The notes below the pieces were generated by a model, which did no database searches, had not been told where the DNA came from, and saw only the letters and a list, made by a program, of their open reading frames with translations. Made by a program: the position numbers and the translations under genes. Positions 7,186 to 12,544 of a stretch of 13,850 nt of DNA are shown one piece after another (the first letter of the stretch is position 1; each line of letters starts with the position of its first letter). The stretch covers positions 1 to 13,850 of the forward strand of contig DATFWK010000214.1 of the NCBI GenBank assembly GCA_035259345.1, read 5' to 3'. The DNA is from DATFWK01 sp035259345. GTDB lineage: Bacteria > Actinomycetota > Thermoleophilia > Miltoncostaeales > Miltoncostaeaceae.

Positions 7186-7191
7186 TAGACT
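7186..7191 (+). promoter_or_regulatory. Possible -10 box of the tRNA-Arg gene
   Basis: TAGACT fits TANNNT and lies 11 bases before the mature tRNA 5' end, so transcription would begin a few bases upstream of the tRNA. No good -35 is seen at the expected distance. Confidence 0.35.
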
Positions 7192-7202
7192 CGCACGAGC
7201 CC

Positions 7203-7275
<73 letters not shown>

Positions 7276-7408
7276 CTAGCCGAACTCTCTGCAGGTCAGC
7301 CACTTCTAGGCCCCCACGGCCGCCCCGTCGAGGGCCACGAGCACCGGCCGATCGCACATTGATCGCACCCGCTCGGCGCGAAGCTCCTCCCGGGCGCTCA
7401 CGGAGATC

Positions 7409-7444
7409 GAGGGGCGGCGTGCACGGGGAGAGCCACCGCCCCTC
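7409..7444. repeat. Perfect 9-base inverted repeat
   Basis: GAGGGGCGG (7409-7417) and CCGCCCCTC (7436-7444) around an 18-base loop. It lies 134 bases after the tRNA. No T-run follows on either strand, so it is not a classic intrinsic terminator; it could end tRNA transcripts or belong to an unannotated RNA. Confidence 0.5.
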
Positions 7445-7769
7445 AAAGTAGGCCGCCGGCTCCCTCCAAGCGGCCCACGCTCCGCGACCCTCAACGGGAC
7501 CTGGCGACCGCTGCGAGGCGGAAGCCAGATTTTCGGGCTTTTGGAACGGCCCGACCGTCCCACTGATCTGGCCAAGCCGTCAACGATTCGGGGACCGGCC
7601 CAGCGCACCGCGAGACACGAGGTTCACGAGGCGGGACGAGGCACCCTGGGCGGCTTCTCACATCCTGACCTGCGCGGTGACTCATCCCCGCAGAGGGGGC
7701 TACGGTGGGCGCCCCTGGTCGCAGCTCGGGGTGATTGAGCCCACCCCACGGTGCACCCCCAGTCCAGGG

Positions 7770-7788
7770 GACCGGGCCGCGCCCGGTC
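7770..7788. repeat. Perfect 8-base hairpin with CGC loop
   Basis: GACCGGGC and GCCCGGTC separated by three bases. It is about 100 bases downstream of the zinc-ribbon gene stop (minus strand) and could end that transcript, although no T-run follows. Confidence 0.45.
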
Positions 7789-7889
7789 GGATCCGTGTCC
7801 GGGCGCGGCCGGCGCGTGCCAGCCGAGGGTGCCCGGCGCAAGAGGCGAGAGCCGGCTGCCGGCGCGCGGCCGTGCGCCGAGGCAGCCCC

Positions 7890-8204
7890 TTACTCCGGCA
7901 GTCCGGCCTGTCGCGCCGAGAAGAAGGTCTTGCAGGCCGGGCAGCGATATTGGACGACGTAATTCTTGCCGGCAGCACTGTCCGACCCCTTGGAGGCGAC
8001 TTGTCCCAGGTCGTAGGCCGTTCCCTGGCGGCTGCCGCCCGACTCCCCGTAGGGCGCATACATTCCGACGTCGCTCGTCCCGAGCGGTACGCGCCTGGGC
8101 TTCAGGCGACGCGACACGACGCCGCAATCGGGGCAGCGAATCGCCTCGGCGCTGCCCCAAATGCGGGCGGCCCGGTAGTGCCGCCACTGCGTCCAACGTC
8201 CCAT
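7890..8204 (-). CDS. Small four-cysteine zinc-ribbon protein of unknown function
   Basis: A 104-residue protein with two CPxC knuckles, IRCPDCGVVSRR (Cys24, Cys27) and YRCPACKTFFSARQ (Cys88, Cys91), as in treble-clef or ribbon folds that bind one zinc. The knuckles are separated by about 60 residues, unusually far, with a Gly/Ser/Tyr-rich insert (LGTSDVGMYAPYGESGGSRQ). The N-terminus is basic and aromatic (MGRWTQWRHYRAARIW). ATG 8204 follows AGGGG by 6 bases; the frame is open further upstream, but that part reads as shadow. No partner domain is present. Isolated zinc ribbons often bind nucleic acid or act as subunits of larger complexes, but nothing in the context decides this. It is divergent from the 32-residue microprotein gene. 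Confidence 0.65.
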   Translation of the reverse strand: MGRWTQWRHYRAARIWGSAEAIRCPDCGVVSRRLKPRRVPLGTSDVGMYAPYGESGGSRQGTAYDLGQVASKGSDSAAGKNYVVQYRCPACKTFFSARQAGLPE

Positions 8205-8228
8205 CGTGGCCCCTGCTGCGTTGGGCCG

Positions 8229-8262
8229 ACCCAACCACGGGCTCGGAAGGCGGTCAATGACC
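8229..8262 (-). promoter_or_regulatory. Possible promoter and palindromic operator of the zinc-ribbon gene
   Basis: On the minus strand TTGACC (8257-8252) is followed after 17 bases by TTGGGT (8234-8229), a fair -35 with a weak -10. The -35 is part of a perfect 11-base palindrome, GGTCAATGACC (8252-8262), which could be a repressor site in this divergent intergenic region. Confidence 0.35.
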
Positions 8263-8369
8263 CGACCACACGCTGGCCCGACAGGTCGTCTCGGAATAGG
8301 CGGCCCTGCCGGGGTGTCTTCCTCTATGCGCACCACGATCGGTCGCCCGAACCCCGAGGAGGACAGACC

Positions 8370-8468
8370 ATGTTCCTGACCTACATCCGCCGATCCGGCA
8401 ACGTCCGCCCCACGACGGTCAACCTCATTCCTGAGGTCTCCGAGGCATTGAGCGCCCTGAAGCGCTGA
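8370..8468 (+). CDS. Candidate 32-residue microprotein
   Basis: Encodes MFLTYIRRSGNVRPTTVNLI followed by PEVSEALSALKR and TGA. GAGGAGG stands 7 bases before the ATG, one of the best ribosome sites in the window. The codons look normal for the genome, and a 10-pair hairpin starts 9 bases after the stop, so the gene looks complete and transcribed on its own. The sequence is basic at the N-terminal half and ends in a short amphipathic helix; no membrane segment or signal peptide. Not recognised. The frame extends upstream without stops, but only as shadow of the zinc-ribbon gene on the other strand. A spurious small ORF remains possible. Confidence 0.55.
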   Translation: MFLTYIRRSGNVRPTTVNLIPEVSEALSALKR

Positions 8469-8477
8469 AGGCCTGCT

Positions 8478-8503
8478 GGGGGGACGGCCGCCACCGTCTC
8501 CCC
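8478..8503 (+). terminator. Terminator-like hairpin after the microprotein
   Basis: GGGGGGACGG (8478-8487) pairs with CCGTCTCCCC (8494-8503) through ten pairs including one G-U, with loop CCGCCA. It begins 9 bases after the stop codon. There is no U-run, as is common for actinobacterial terminators. Confidence 0.55.
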
Positions 8504-8569
8504 GGCCTCCCGGGGGCCCCATCTGTTGGCCTTCTCGAAGTGGTCGTCGCTGGCGCGAAGGAGGACGCC

Positions 8570-8878
8570 GTGCGTGAATGGATCATCAGCGGAGTGCTCT
8601 ACGTGCTCGGCATGGGCCTCATCGGAATCCTCGGCGGGATCGGGGCCGCCGGTGAGGCGCTCCGGAACTGGGGCCGGGCCAGCGCCTCGCTCCCCCCGGC
8701 GACCGCTGTGCGTCGAGGTTCCGACGTGCCCCGGCCGGGTACTCCAGACGCATGGACGACTCGGCGGCGCGAGCGGCCGACGAGGCGCGGGAGCGGGCGG
8801 CCGCCATCGTCGCCGCGTCGCAGCGCGTCCTCGCACGGGTCGCCCTCCTGCGATCCGAGACTGTGGAGCGGCGGCTGA
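8570..8878 (+). CDS. Small membrane protein with one predicted transmembrane helix
   Basis: Starts GTG 5 bases after GAAGGAGG, a very strong ribosome site. The first 40 residues look genuine: VREWIISGVLYVLGMGLIGI then LGGIGAAGEALRNWG, one Gly-rich membrane helix (about 4-28) followed by a polar segment. From about residue 48 the sequence becomes Arg/Ser/Pro-rich and low-complexity, ending at 102 residues. The last 127 bases overlap the next gene in another frame, so the C-terminal part may be only a reading frame left open by the neighbour, or the frame may have been shifted by a sequencing error or mutation. Not recognised. It follows the microprotein by about 100 bases on the same strand. 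Confidence 0.6.
   Translation: MREWIISGVLYVLGMGLIGILGGIGAAGEALRNWGRASASLPPATAVRRGSDVPRPGTPDAWTTRRRERPTRRGSGRPPSSPRRSASSHGSPSCDPRLWSGG
8717..8742 (+). promoter_or_regulatory. Possible sigma-B/F-type promoter for the 91-residue helical protein
   Basis: GGTT (8717-8720), 16 bases, GGGTAC (8737-8742) fits the actinobacterial GNNT-N14-16-GGGTAC/T pattern. Transcription would begin within a few bases of the ATG at 8752, giving an essentially leaderless message, which would explain the missing ribosome site. GGGTAC also occurs by chance inside several genes here, so the support is positional only. Confidence 0.3.
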
Positions 8879-9027
8879 GAACGGACGACGCCTTCCACCG
8901 TCTCGCCGAGAGAGAGGCCAACGGCCGCCTCTCCCCGCGTCGGTCCCACATTCGCCGCGCGGCCGGCCCGCCGGCTGGTGCGCGGGCGTCCGGTCACTCG
9001 GTCGGGCCGGACCTGCCGCCCTTCTGA
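8752..9027 (+). CDS. Small Ala/Arg-rich helical protein
   Basis: A 91-residue protein of unknown function. Residues 1-60 form a continuous charged helix prediction (AADEARERAAAIVAASQRVL, LLRSETVERRLRTDDAFHRL), followed by a basic, Pro/Gly-rich tail. Composition and style resemble the two helical proteins near the STAS gene at 12.2-13.6 kb, though clear homology cannot be shown by eye. There is no Shine-Dalgarno upstream of the ATG; a sigma-B-like -10 nearby suggests leaderless expression. It starts inside the upstream membrane-protein frame, and its last 34 bases overlap the 3' end of the convergent 54-residue gene. Confidence 0.55.
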   Translation: MDDSAARAADEARERAAAIVAASQRVLARVALLRSETVERRLRTDDAFHRLAEREANGRLSPRRSHIRRAAGPPAGARASGHSVGPDLPPF

Positions 9028-9158
9028 TCCGAGGCAGACTCCCCTTCCGACTGGTCCGCAAGCCAGCGGAGCCCGTTGGCCGCCCACCGTGCGGGCAGGG
9101 TCACGAGCGCAACCCCGACGTCGATGGCCTCGGCGGTGAGCCTCGCAAGTCTCCCCAC
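8994..9158 (-). CDS. Candidate 54-residue small protein, amphipathic helix plus polar tail
   Basis: Encodes VGRLARLTAEAIDVGVALVT followed by LPARWAANGLRWLADQSEGE and a Ser/Gly/Asp-rich tail. The GTG follows GAGGAGGGG by 5 bases. The first 35 residues alternate hydrophobic and polar positions (two Trp, several Leu/Val), suggesting a membrane-associated or partner-binding helix; the tail is acidic and soluble. It lies 113 bases downstream of the alpha/beta hydrolase on the same strand and converges with the 91-residue gene. Not recognised; too short to judge by composition alone, but ribosome site, hydrophobic pattern and normal codons together favour a real gene. Confidence 0.5.
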   Translation of the reverse strand: MGRLARLTAEAIDVGVALVTLPARWAANGLRWLADQSEGESASDQKGGRSGPTE

Positions 9159-9193
9159 TGCTTCCCCTCCTCGCTCGGCGATGGCGAGCGCGC

Positions 9194-9209
9194 CCGCCTG
9201 CCCAGGCGG
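9194..9209 (-). terminator. Hairpin between the hydrolase and the 54-residue gene
   Basis: CCGCCTG and CAGGCGG form a perfect 7-pair stem with two bases between. It could end the hydrolase message or sit in the leader of the small gene, for which TATCCT (9228-9223) on the minus strand is a possible -10. No T-run follows. Confidence 0.35.
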
Positions 9210-9271
9210 CTCCGGCTCGCGCAGGATAGGCGTTCCCGGCCGGTTCCCGCTGGGCGGTCCTCCGGAGCTCG

Positions 9272-10078
9272 TCAGACCGGTGTGCGCGCCACCCGACGGG
9301 CGAACGTCGCGAGGTCGCCGCTGAAGCGCGCCGGGTCCTCCCAGCGCGGGGTGTGTCCGACACCTTGGTAGACGAGGAGGTCGACGTCACGGATCGAGCG
9401 TGCGAGCCCGTCCTGCATCTCCCGGGGTACCACGGTGTCGGCGTCGCCCCAGACCATGAGCGTCGGCGCCTCGATCCGCCCGAGCTCGCCTAGGTCGTCG
9501 TACTCCAGGAGCCCGGAGAATGTCTCCCGCCAGACGTGCGCCGGGACCTCGAGCAGCTCGTCGACCAGTAGGTCGATCAGGTCCGGCGCAAGCCCCGCGG
9601 CTGACGTCTGGATGAGGAAGGATCGCGCGAAGTCCGGCGTGATCGGGTCCTCGATCTCGGTGACGAGGGATGCGACCGAGCCGGCGAGTCGCGGGTCGGC
9701 ACGAAGCGTCGTCGGCGACGCCTCGAGGAGCAGGCCCGCGACCCGGTCCGGTCGGTCGAGCGCAACGCGTCGCGCGACGAGACACGAGCCCGAGTGGCCC
9801 GCAAGGACGGCTCGTGCGATACCGAGGGCGTCGAGCAGCAGGACGGCGTCGGCCGCGAAGTCCTCGACCCGGTATCCCCTAACCGGCTTGTCGGACTCGC
9901 CGTGCCCGCGCTGGGACACGGCGACGACGTGCGTCTCGCGGGGAAGACGATCGAGGACGGGCTGGTAGGAGCGCCACGAGTCGGTCGGGCCCGGCAGCAG
10001 CACCACGGCCGGATCGACGGCATGGCCCTGATGCGCATACGACAACGTCAGGGCCGAGGCGAGCGTGACACTCGGCAC
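9272..10078 (-). CDS. Alpha/beta-fold hydrolase
   Basis: A 268-residue hydrolase of the broad family that includes esterases, C-C hydrolases, lactonases and haloperoxidase-like enzymes. The oxyanion region reads VVLLPGPTDSWRSYQPVLDRL (the usual HG is replaced by PG), then SQRGHGESDKP (55-64). The nucleophile elbow is AGHSGS with Ser96; Asp214 in VWGDADTVVP and His242 in VGHTPRWEDP complete the triad. No signal peptide, so cytoplasmic. The substrate cannot be told from sequence. The longer open frame upstream reads as shadow; GTG 10078 gives the usual length and has no ribosome site but a -10-like box 6 bases before it, so a leaderless message is likely. Divergent from the cupin gene. Confidence 0.88.
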   Translation of the reverse strand: MPSVTLASALTLSYAHQGHAVDPAVVLLPGPTDSWRSYQPVLDRLPRETHVVAVSQRGHGESDKPVRGYRVEDFAADAVLLLDALGIARAVLAGHSGSCLVARRVALDRPDRVAGLLLEASPTTLRADPRLAGSVASLVTEIEDPITPDFARSFLIQTSAAGLAPDLIDLLVDELLEVPAHVWRETFSGLLEYDDLGELGRIEAPTLMVWGDADTVVPREMQDGLARSIRDVDLLVYQGVGHTPRWEDPARFSGDLATFARRVARTPV

Positions 10079-10084
10079 GCCGGG

Positions 10085-10090
10085 ACTGTA
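10085..10090 (-). promoter_or_regulatory. Possible -10 box for a leaderless hydrolase transcript
   Basis: TACAGT lies 6 bases before the GTG start, so transcription would start at or next to the initiation codon. No convincing -35 is seen. The absence of any Shine-Dalgarno fits. Confidence 0.35.
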
Positions 10091-10138
10091 CGCACGCGCC
10101 GTCGCGGCTCGGCGACCGCTCCCGTGGCTTGCCCGGGC

Positions 10139-10144
10139 TAGCCT
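10139..10144 (+). promoter_or_regulatory. Possible -10 box for the cupin gene
   Basis: TAGCCT matches TANNNT, the same hexamer as in the proposed pyr promoter, 70 bases before the cupin ATG. No good -35 is present. Confidence 0.25.
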
Positions 10145-10214
10145 TGCCGAGCCCTGCGAGATCTGATGCGGGGCGGCCGGCGGGCACGGGCCAACGACCC
10201 GAGGAGCGGAGCAC

Positions 10215-10751
10215 ATGGGCGGCGAGACCACGCGATGGGAATGGCCGGACGAGCTCGATGCGCTCGCGGCGGCGCCGGAGCACCATCGGCTCCTGCTCGA
10301 GAACGAGCGCGTCCGCGTGCTCGAGACGGTCGTGCCGGTCGCGGCGACCACGCCGGTTCACACGCATCGCTGGGCGAGCGTCGAGTACGTGCTCGAGCCC
10401 TCCGGCATCGTCCGCCGTGACAGCGAGGGAACGATCCTGCTGGACACCCGCCGGGCCCCGGACGCGGCGCTCGCGACCTCCGAGGTCCTGTGGGCGGGGC
10501 CGTTCCCGCCCCATTCGGTCGAGAACGTCGGTGAGGCCGATCTTCGGGTGATCATGGTCGAGCTGAAGGACCAGGCCGACGCCGGGGACGCACCGAGAGC
10601 GGCAACGGCGGAGATCGACGGGCTGCGGACGCTTGCGAGGACGGCGCTCGAGTACGTCGACCCCTACTCCCTGGAGGAGGGCGACGCCGAGGAGATCAGG
10701 CGCATGGCGAAGACGCTGCTCGGGGTCGATCTGCCCCTCGACGACCAATAG
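10215..10751 (+). CDS. Cupin-domain protein of unknown function
   Basis: A 178-residue protein with a single small beta-barrel cupin. Cupin motif 1 is seen in PVHTHRWASVEYVLEPSG, with His49, His51 and Glu57 as probable metal ligands; motif 2 is PFPPHSVENVG with His100 and Asn104. The preceding RLLLENERVRVLETVVP (25-41) is the usual entry strand of cupins that bind small acids or act as sensors. A C-terminal helical extension (about 130-178, TALEYVDPYSLEEGDAEEIR) is not part of the cupin core. GAGGAG lies 8 bases before the ATG. Divergent from the hydrolase with 136 bases between; the pair could share regulation. Enzymatic versus binding role cannot be decided. Confidence 0.82.
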   Translation: MGGETTRWEWPDELDALAAAPEHHRLLLENERVRVLETVVPVAATTPVHTHRWASVEYVLEPSGIVRRDSEGTILLDTRRAPDAALATSEVLWAGPFPPHSVENVGEADLRVIMVELKDQADAGDAPRAATAEIDGLRTLARTALEYVDPYSLEEGDAEEIRRMAKTLLGVDLPLDDQ

Positions 10752-10792
10752 CCGCCGCGGCGCCCGCCCGGCGACCCGGGGGTTCGGCTCGA

Positions 10793-11533
10793 TCAGGCGG
10801 TCCCGGAGCGGATCGTCCGCCAGGACTGCCAGGTGATCCTGAGGATCATCGCGGTGATCGCCAGGCCGATCAGCGGATCGGCGATCGGGGCCCCGATCGC
10901 CACGGCGCCGGCGCTGGCGACGACGGCCAGCGAGACGATGGCGTCGGCACGGGCGTGCTGGCCGTCGGCGACCAGCGCGGGACTCTGGAGCCGCCGGCCG
11001 GCGCGCGTGCGGATCGCCGCGACCAGCCGGTTCCCGGCGAAGCCGATGAGGCCGGCGGCGGCGAGGGCGCCGAGCCCGTGGACCTCGCCCGGGTGGACCA
11101 CTCGCTCAACGGCCGCGACGCCCGCCACGATGGCTGAGACCAGGATCGCGGCGACCACCGCCAGGCCGGCCAGGCGCTCGGCCCGGGGGGACCTGAGCAT
11201 GAAAGCCACGGCGAGCGGGATCGCGGTGGCTGCGTCGCCGGCGTTGTGCACCAGGTCGGCAAGGAGCGCGACCGACCCCGTCGCCACGAGGATGACGGCC
11301 TGGAGCAGCGCGGTGACGCCCAGCACGGCGAGCGCGAGCGCCACGGCCCGGACCCCCTCGCGCGAGCGCGTGACGGAGGGGTCCACGAGGCCGTGCGAGT
11401 GTCCGTGGTGGCCGTGCTCCCGGGCCTCATGGTGGTGATGCGGGCCGCGGTGCGGGTGGGCGTGCTCGAGCGCTCCGTGTCGGTGGCGCTCGCCGTGCAC
11501 GAGCCGGTAGGCGTCAGCGCTCATCCCCGTCAT
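10793..11533 (-). CDS. Cation diffusion facilitator (zinc-type) without a C-terminal domain
   Basis: Proton-driven efflux of divalent metal from the cytoplasm. The 246 residues begin with a long His-rich segment (13-48, about 15 His, including PHHHHEAREHGHHGHSHG), followed by six predicted membrane helices. The transport site is complete: His96 and Asp100 in LADLVHNAGDAA (TM2) and His193 and Asp197 in ADGQHARADAIVS (TM5), the HD-HD set associated with zinc. The protein ends right after TM6 (TWQSWRTIRSGTA) and so lacks the ferredoxin-like cytoplasmic domain of typical CDFs. The stop is clean and the sequence before it is normal, so this looks like a native short form. ATG 11533 or 11524 could start it; neither has a clear ribosome site. 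Confidence 0.9.
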   Translation of the reverse strand: MTGMSADAYRLVHGERHRHGALEHAHPHRGPHHHHEAREHGHHGHSHGLVDPSVTRSREGVRAVALALAVLGVTALLQAVILVATGSVALLADLVHNAGDAATAIPLAVAFMLRSPRAERLAGLAVVAAILVSAIVAGVAAVERVVHPGEVHGLGALAAAGLIGFAGNRLVAAIRTRAGRRLQSPALVADGQHARADAIVSLAVVASAGAVAIGAPIADPLIGLAITAMILRITWQSWRTIRSGTA

Positions 11534-11564
11534 GGTGCCGGTCGCCGGCGCCCGGACGCCCGGT

Positions 11565-11589
11565 GATTGGCTCCGGCCGGCGGGGGTAT
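11565..11589 (+). promoter_or_regulatory. Possible sigma-B/F-type promoter for the RsbW-like gene
   Basis: GATT (11565-11568), 15 bases, GGGTAT (11584-11589) fits GNNT-N14-16-GGGTAT. Anti-sigma switch genes are often transcribed by their own general-stress sigma factor, so the location is sensible. It would leave a leader of about 175 bases before the ATG at 11773. Confidence 0.35.
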
Positions 11590-11668
11590 GAACAGATCCC
11601 CGGTCCTCGTGCCCGGGTGATCAGGCCTCCGCCGGCAGGACAGGGCTCGTCCAAATCGCCGCCGAGGC

Positions 11669-11714
11669 CAGGTCTGCTCGATCCCGGGGCGCCCGCCCGA
11701 CCTGGCGCCCCGGG
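11669..11714 (+). promoter_or_regulatory. Strong leader hairpin with possible pseudoknot upstream of the RsbW-like gene
   Basis: CCCGGGGCGCC (11683-11693) and GGCGCCCCGGG (11704-11714) form a perfect 11-pair stem around a 10-base loop. The loop ends in GACCT (11699-11703), which is complementary to AGGTC at 11670-11674 just upstream; extended by two pairs it becomes CCAGGTC/GACCTGG, which competes with the main stem. The leader can therefore fold as an H-type pseudoknot or as two alternative hairpins. No T-run follows. Confidence 0.45.
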
Positions 11715-11772
11715 ACTCCCGTTTCGTGGCACGGGGTTGCTTCTGGCAGTCGCAACTGGGAACGTCGTCAAC

Positions 11773-12210
11773 ATGGAGGGCCGGGACGTCCTATCCCTCG
11801 TCGCCAGCCCGCAGGCTGCAAGCATCGCCCGGAGCTACACACGGGACCGCCTGTCGGGTCTTCCGCAGCCGGCGATCGAGGATGCGCTCCTGGTCGTGAC
11901 GGAGTTCGTCACGAATGCCGTGCTGCACGCCGACTGCAGCCCGGGGACGGAGCTGAGCGTCGCCTGCACGGTGATCCGTGGCCATGCCCGGATCGAGGTG
12001 CGCGACCCCGGGCCGTGCTTCGACCCAGGGCGCAGGGCCGCCCCGGAGCCCGGCAGGGAGGGCGGCCGTGGCCTGGCGATCGTCGGCGCGCTCGCCCGTC
12101 GTTGGGGCGCCGAGCGCAGCGACGATGGCTGCCTGGCCTGGGCGGAGCTCGACTACGTCGGCGTTGCCGCCCGGCGCCCGGCACCGCCGGCGCAGGCGCC
12201 CACCGGCTGA
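11773..12210 (+). CDS. RsbW/SpoIIAB-type ATP-binding anti-sigma regulatory protein
   Basis: A 145-residue GHKL-ATPase of the HATPase_c_2 group, which bind a sigma factor or phosphorylate a STAS antagonist. The N box is VVTEFVTNAVLHA (41-53, Glu44 and Asn48); the G1 box is EVRDPGPCFDP (75-85, Asp78); the G2 box is GGRGLAIVGALARRWG (97-112). The N-terminal part SIARSYTRDRLSGLPQPAIE matches the start of this family, where the domain often opens by sequestering alignments of residue pairs before the N box. ATG 11773 was chosen because upstream codons in the open frame are low-complexity; there is no clear Shine-Dalgarno. The STAS gene is only 300 bases away on the opposite strand, so the two may form a partner-switching pair. 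No sigma factor gene is in the window. Confidence 0.85.
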   Translation: MEGRDVLSLVASPQAASIARSYTRDRLSGLPQPAIEDALLVVTEFVTNAVLHADCSPGTELSVACTVIRGHARIEVRDPGPCFDPGRRAAPEPGREGGRGLAIVGALARRWGAERSDDGCLAWAELDYVGVAARRPAPPAQAPTG

Positions 12211-12220
12211 CCTTCTCTGC

Positions 12221-12544
12221 TCAGGACGTCGCCGCGTCCCGGTCCGCCGGCGATTCCTCGGCCGCGCGCCGCCGGGCGCGCCGGCCACGTTCCCGCTCCG
12301 CGGCGGCGACGTCGCGAGCGCGGGCGGCCTCGCGCGGCCTGCCCTCGCGCTCGGCCTCCGCGGCGTGCTGGATGTGCAGGCGGGCCGCGCGCTCGTGGAG
12401 GTCGGCCGCGCGCTCGTAGAGGTCGGCCGCCATCTGCTGGGCCTCCGACGCCGTCGGCGCCTCCGGTGCGGCGTAATCGCGGTCCTGCCGCTCGTCGCCG
12501 CTGGGTGCCCGCTCAGGCGGCTGGCTGCTCATCCGTTGGGTCAT
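12221..12544 (-). CDS. Small Ala/Arg/His-rich helical protein with a heptad-like repeat
   Basis: A 107-residue protein of unknown function. After a polar, Gln/Pro-rich N-terminus comes a long helix (32-97) that includes a repeated seven-residue unit, LYERAAD-LHERAAR, encoded by two adjacent 21-base copies. Ala/Arg/Glu spacing suggests a coiled coil. It shares the HERAAR(L/A)H signature with the protein at 13192-13599, so the two flank the STAS gene as probable relatives. The start overlaps the end of the STAS gene by 32 bases; ATG 12532 is an alternative. The frame is also open across the upstream nine-G tract, so a frameshift there would fuse it to the STAS protein. Converges with the RsbW-like gene with 10 bases between. 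Confidence 0.7.
   Translation of the reverse strand: MTQRMSSQPPERAPSGDERQDRDYAAPEAPTASEAQQMAADLYERAADLHERAARLHIQHAAEAEREGRPREAARARDVAAAERERGRRARRRAAEESPADRDAATS
12383..12424. repeat. Tandem pair of 21-base repeats
   Basis: Copies at 12383-12403 and 12404-12424 differ at one base; a third partial copy (GGCCGCC) follows. In frame with the helical protein gene, each encodes one heptad-length unit with ERAA. Copy number could change by slippage without breaking the frame. Confidence 0.8.

Larger units (their letters stand above)
7276..7889. other. Gene-poor stretch downstream of tRNA-Arg
   Basis: About 610 bases in which every open frame looks like low-complexity shadow: no recognised motif, no convincing ribosome site, no domain. 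The base composition seems locally less GC-rich around 7525-7590. It contains two perfect hairpins (7409-7444 and 7770-7788) and a third weaker one (GGTGGGC 7704-7710 with GCCCACC 7739-7745). A minus-strand frame ending near 7306 with REELRAERVRSMCDRPVLVAL could be the decayed end of a gene but cannot be identified. It may be a remnant of an element integrated at the tRNA, or may hold an untranslated RNA. Confidence 0.5.

Noticed and set aside
7677..7706. GTGACT, 18 bases, TACGGT resembling a plus-strand promoter
   Set aside because: No credible gene or RNA follows in range; left out as an annotated feature.
7624..8238. Open frames overlapping the zinc-ribbon gene in other frames on both strands
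   Set aside because: Low-complexity translations without motifs; only the frame with the two CPxC knuckles looks genuine.
8994..9158. Faint similarity of the 54-residue ORF to gas-vesicle GvpG
   Set aside because: Only a short LP...WLA pattern is shared and no other gvp gene is present.
8619..9390. Minus-strand frames of 110-263 codons across the small-gene cluster
   Set aside because: Ser/Arg-rich shadows of the plus-strand frames; the only supported minus-strand gene there is the 54-residue ORF.
9424..9429. Further GGGTAC hexamers inside genes (also near 607, 2003, 2214, 5880 and 5981)
   Set aside because: Such hexamers are expected several times by chance at this base composition; only those at plausible promoter positions are mentioned.
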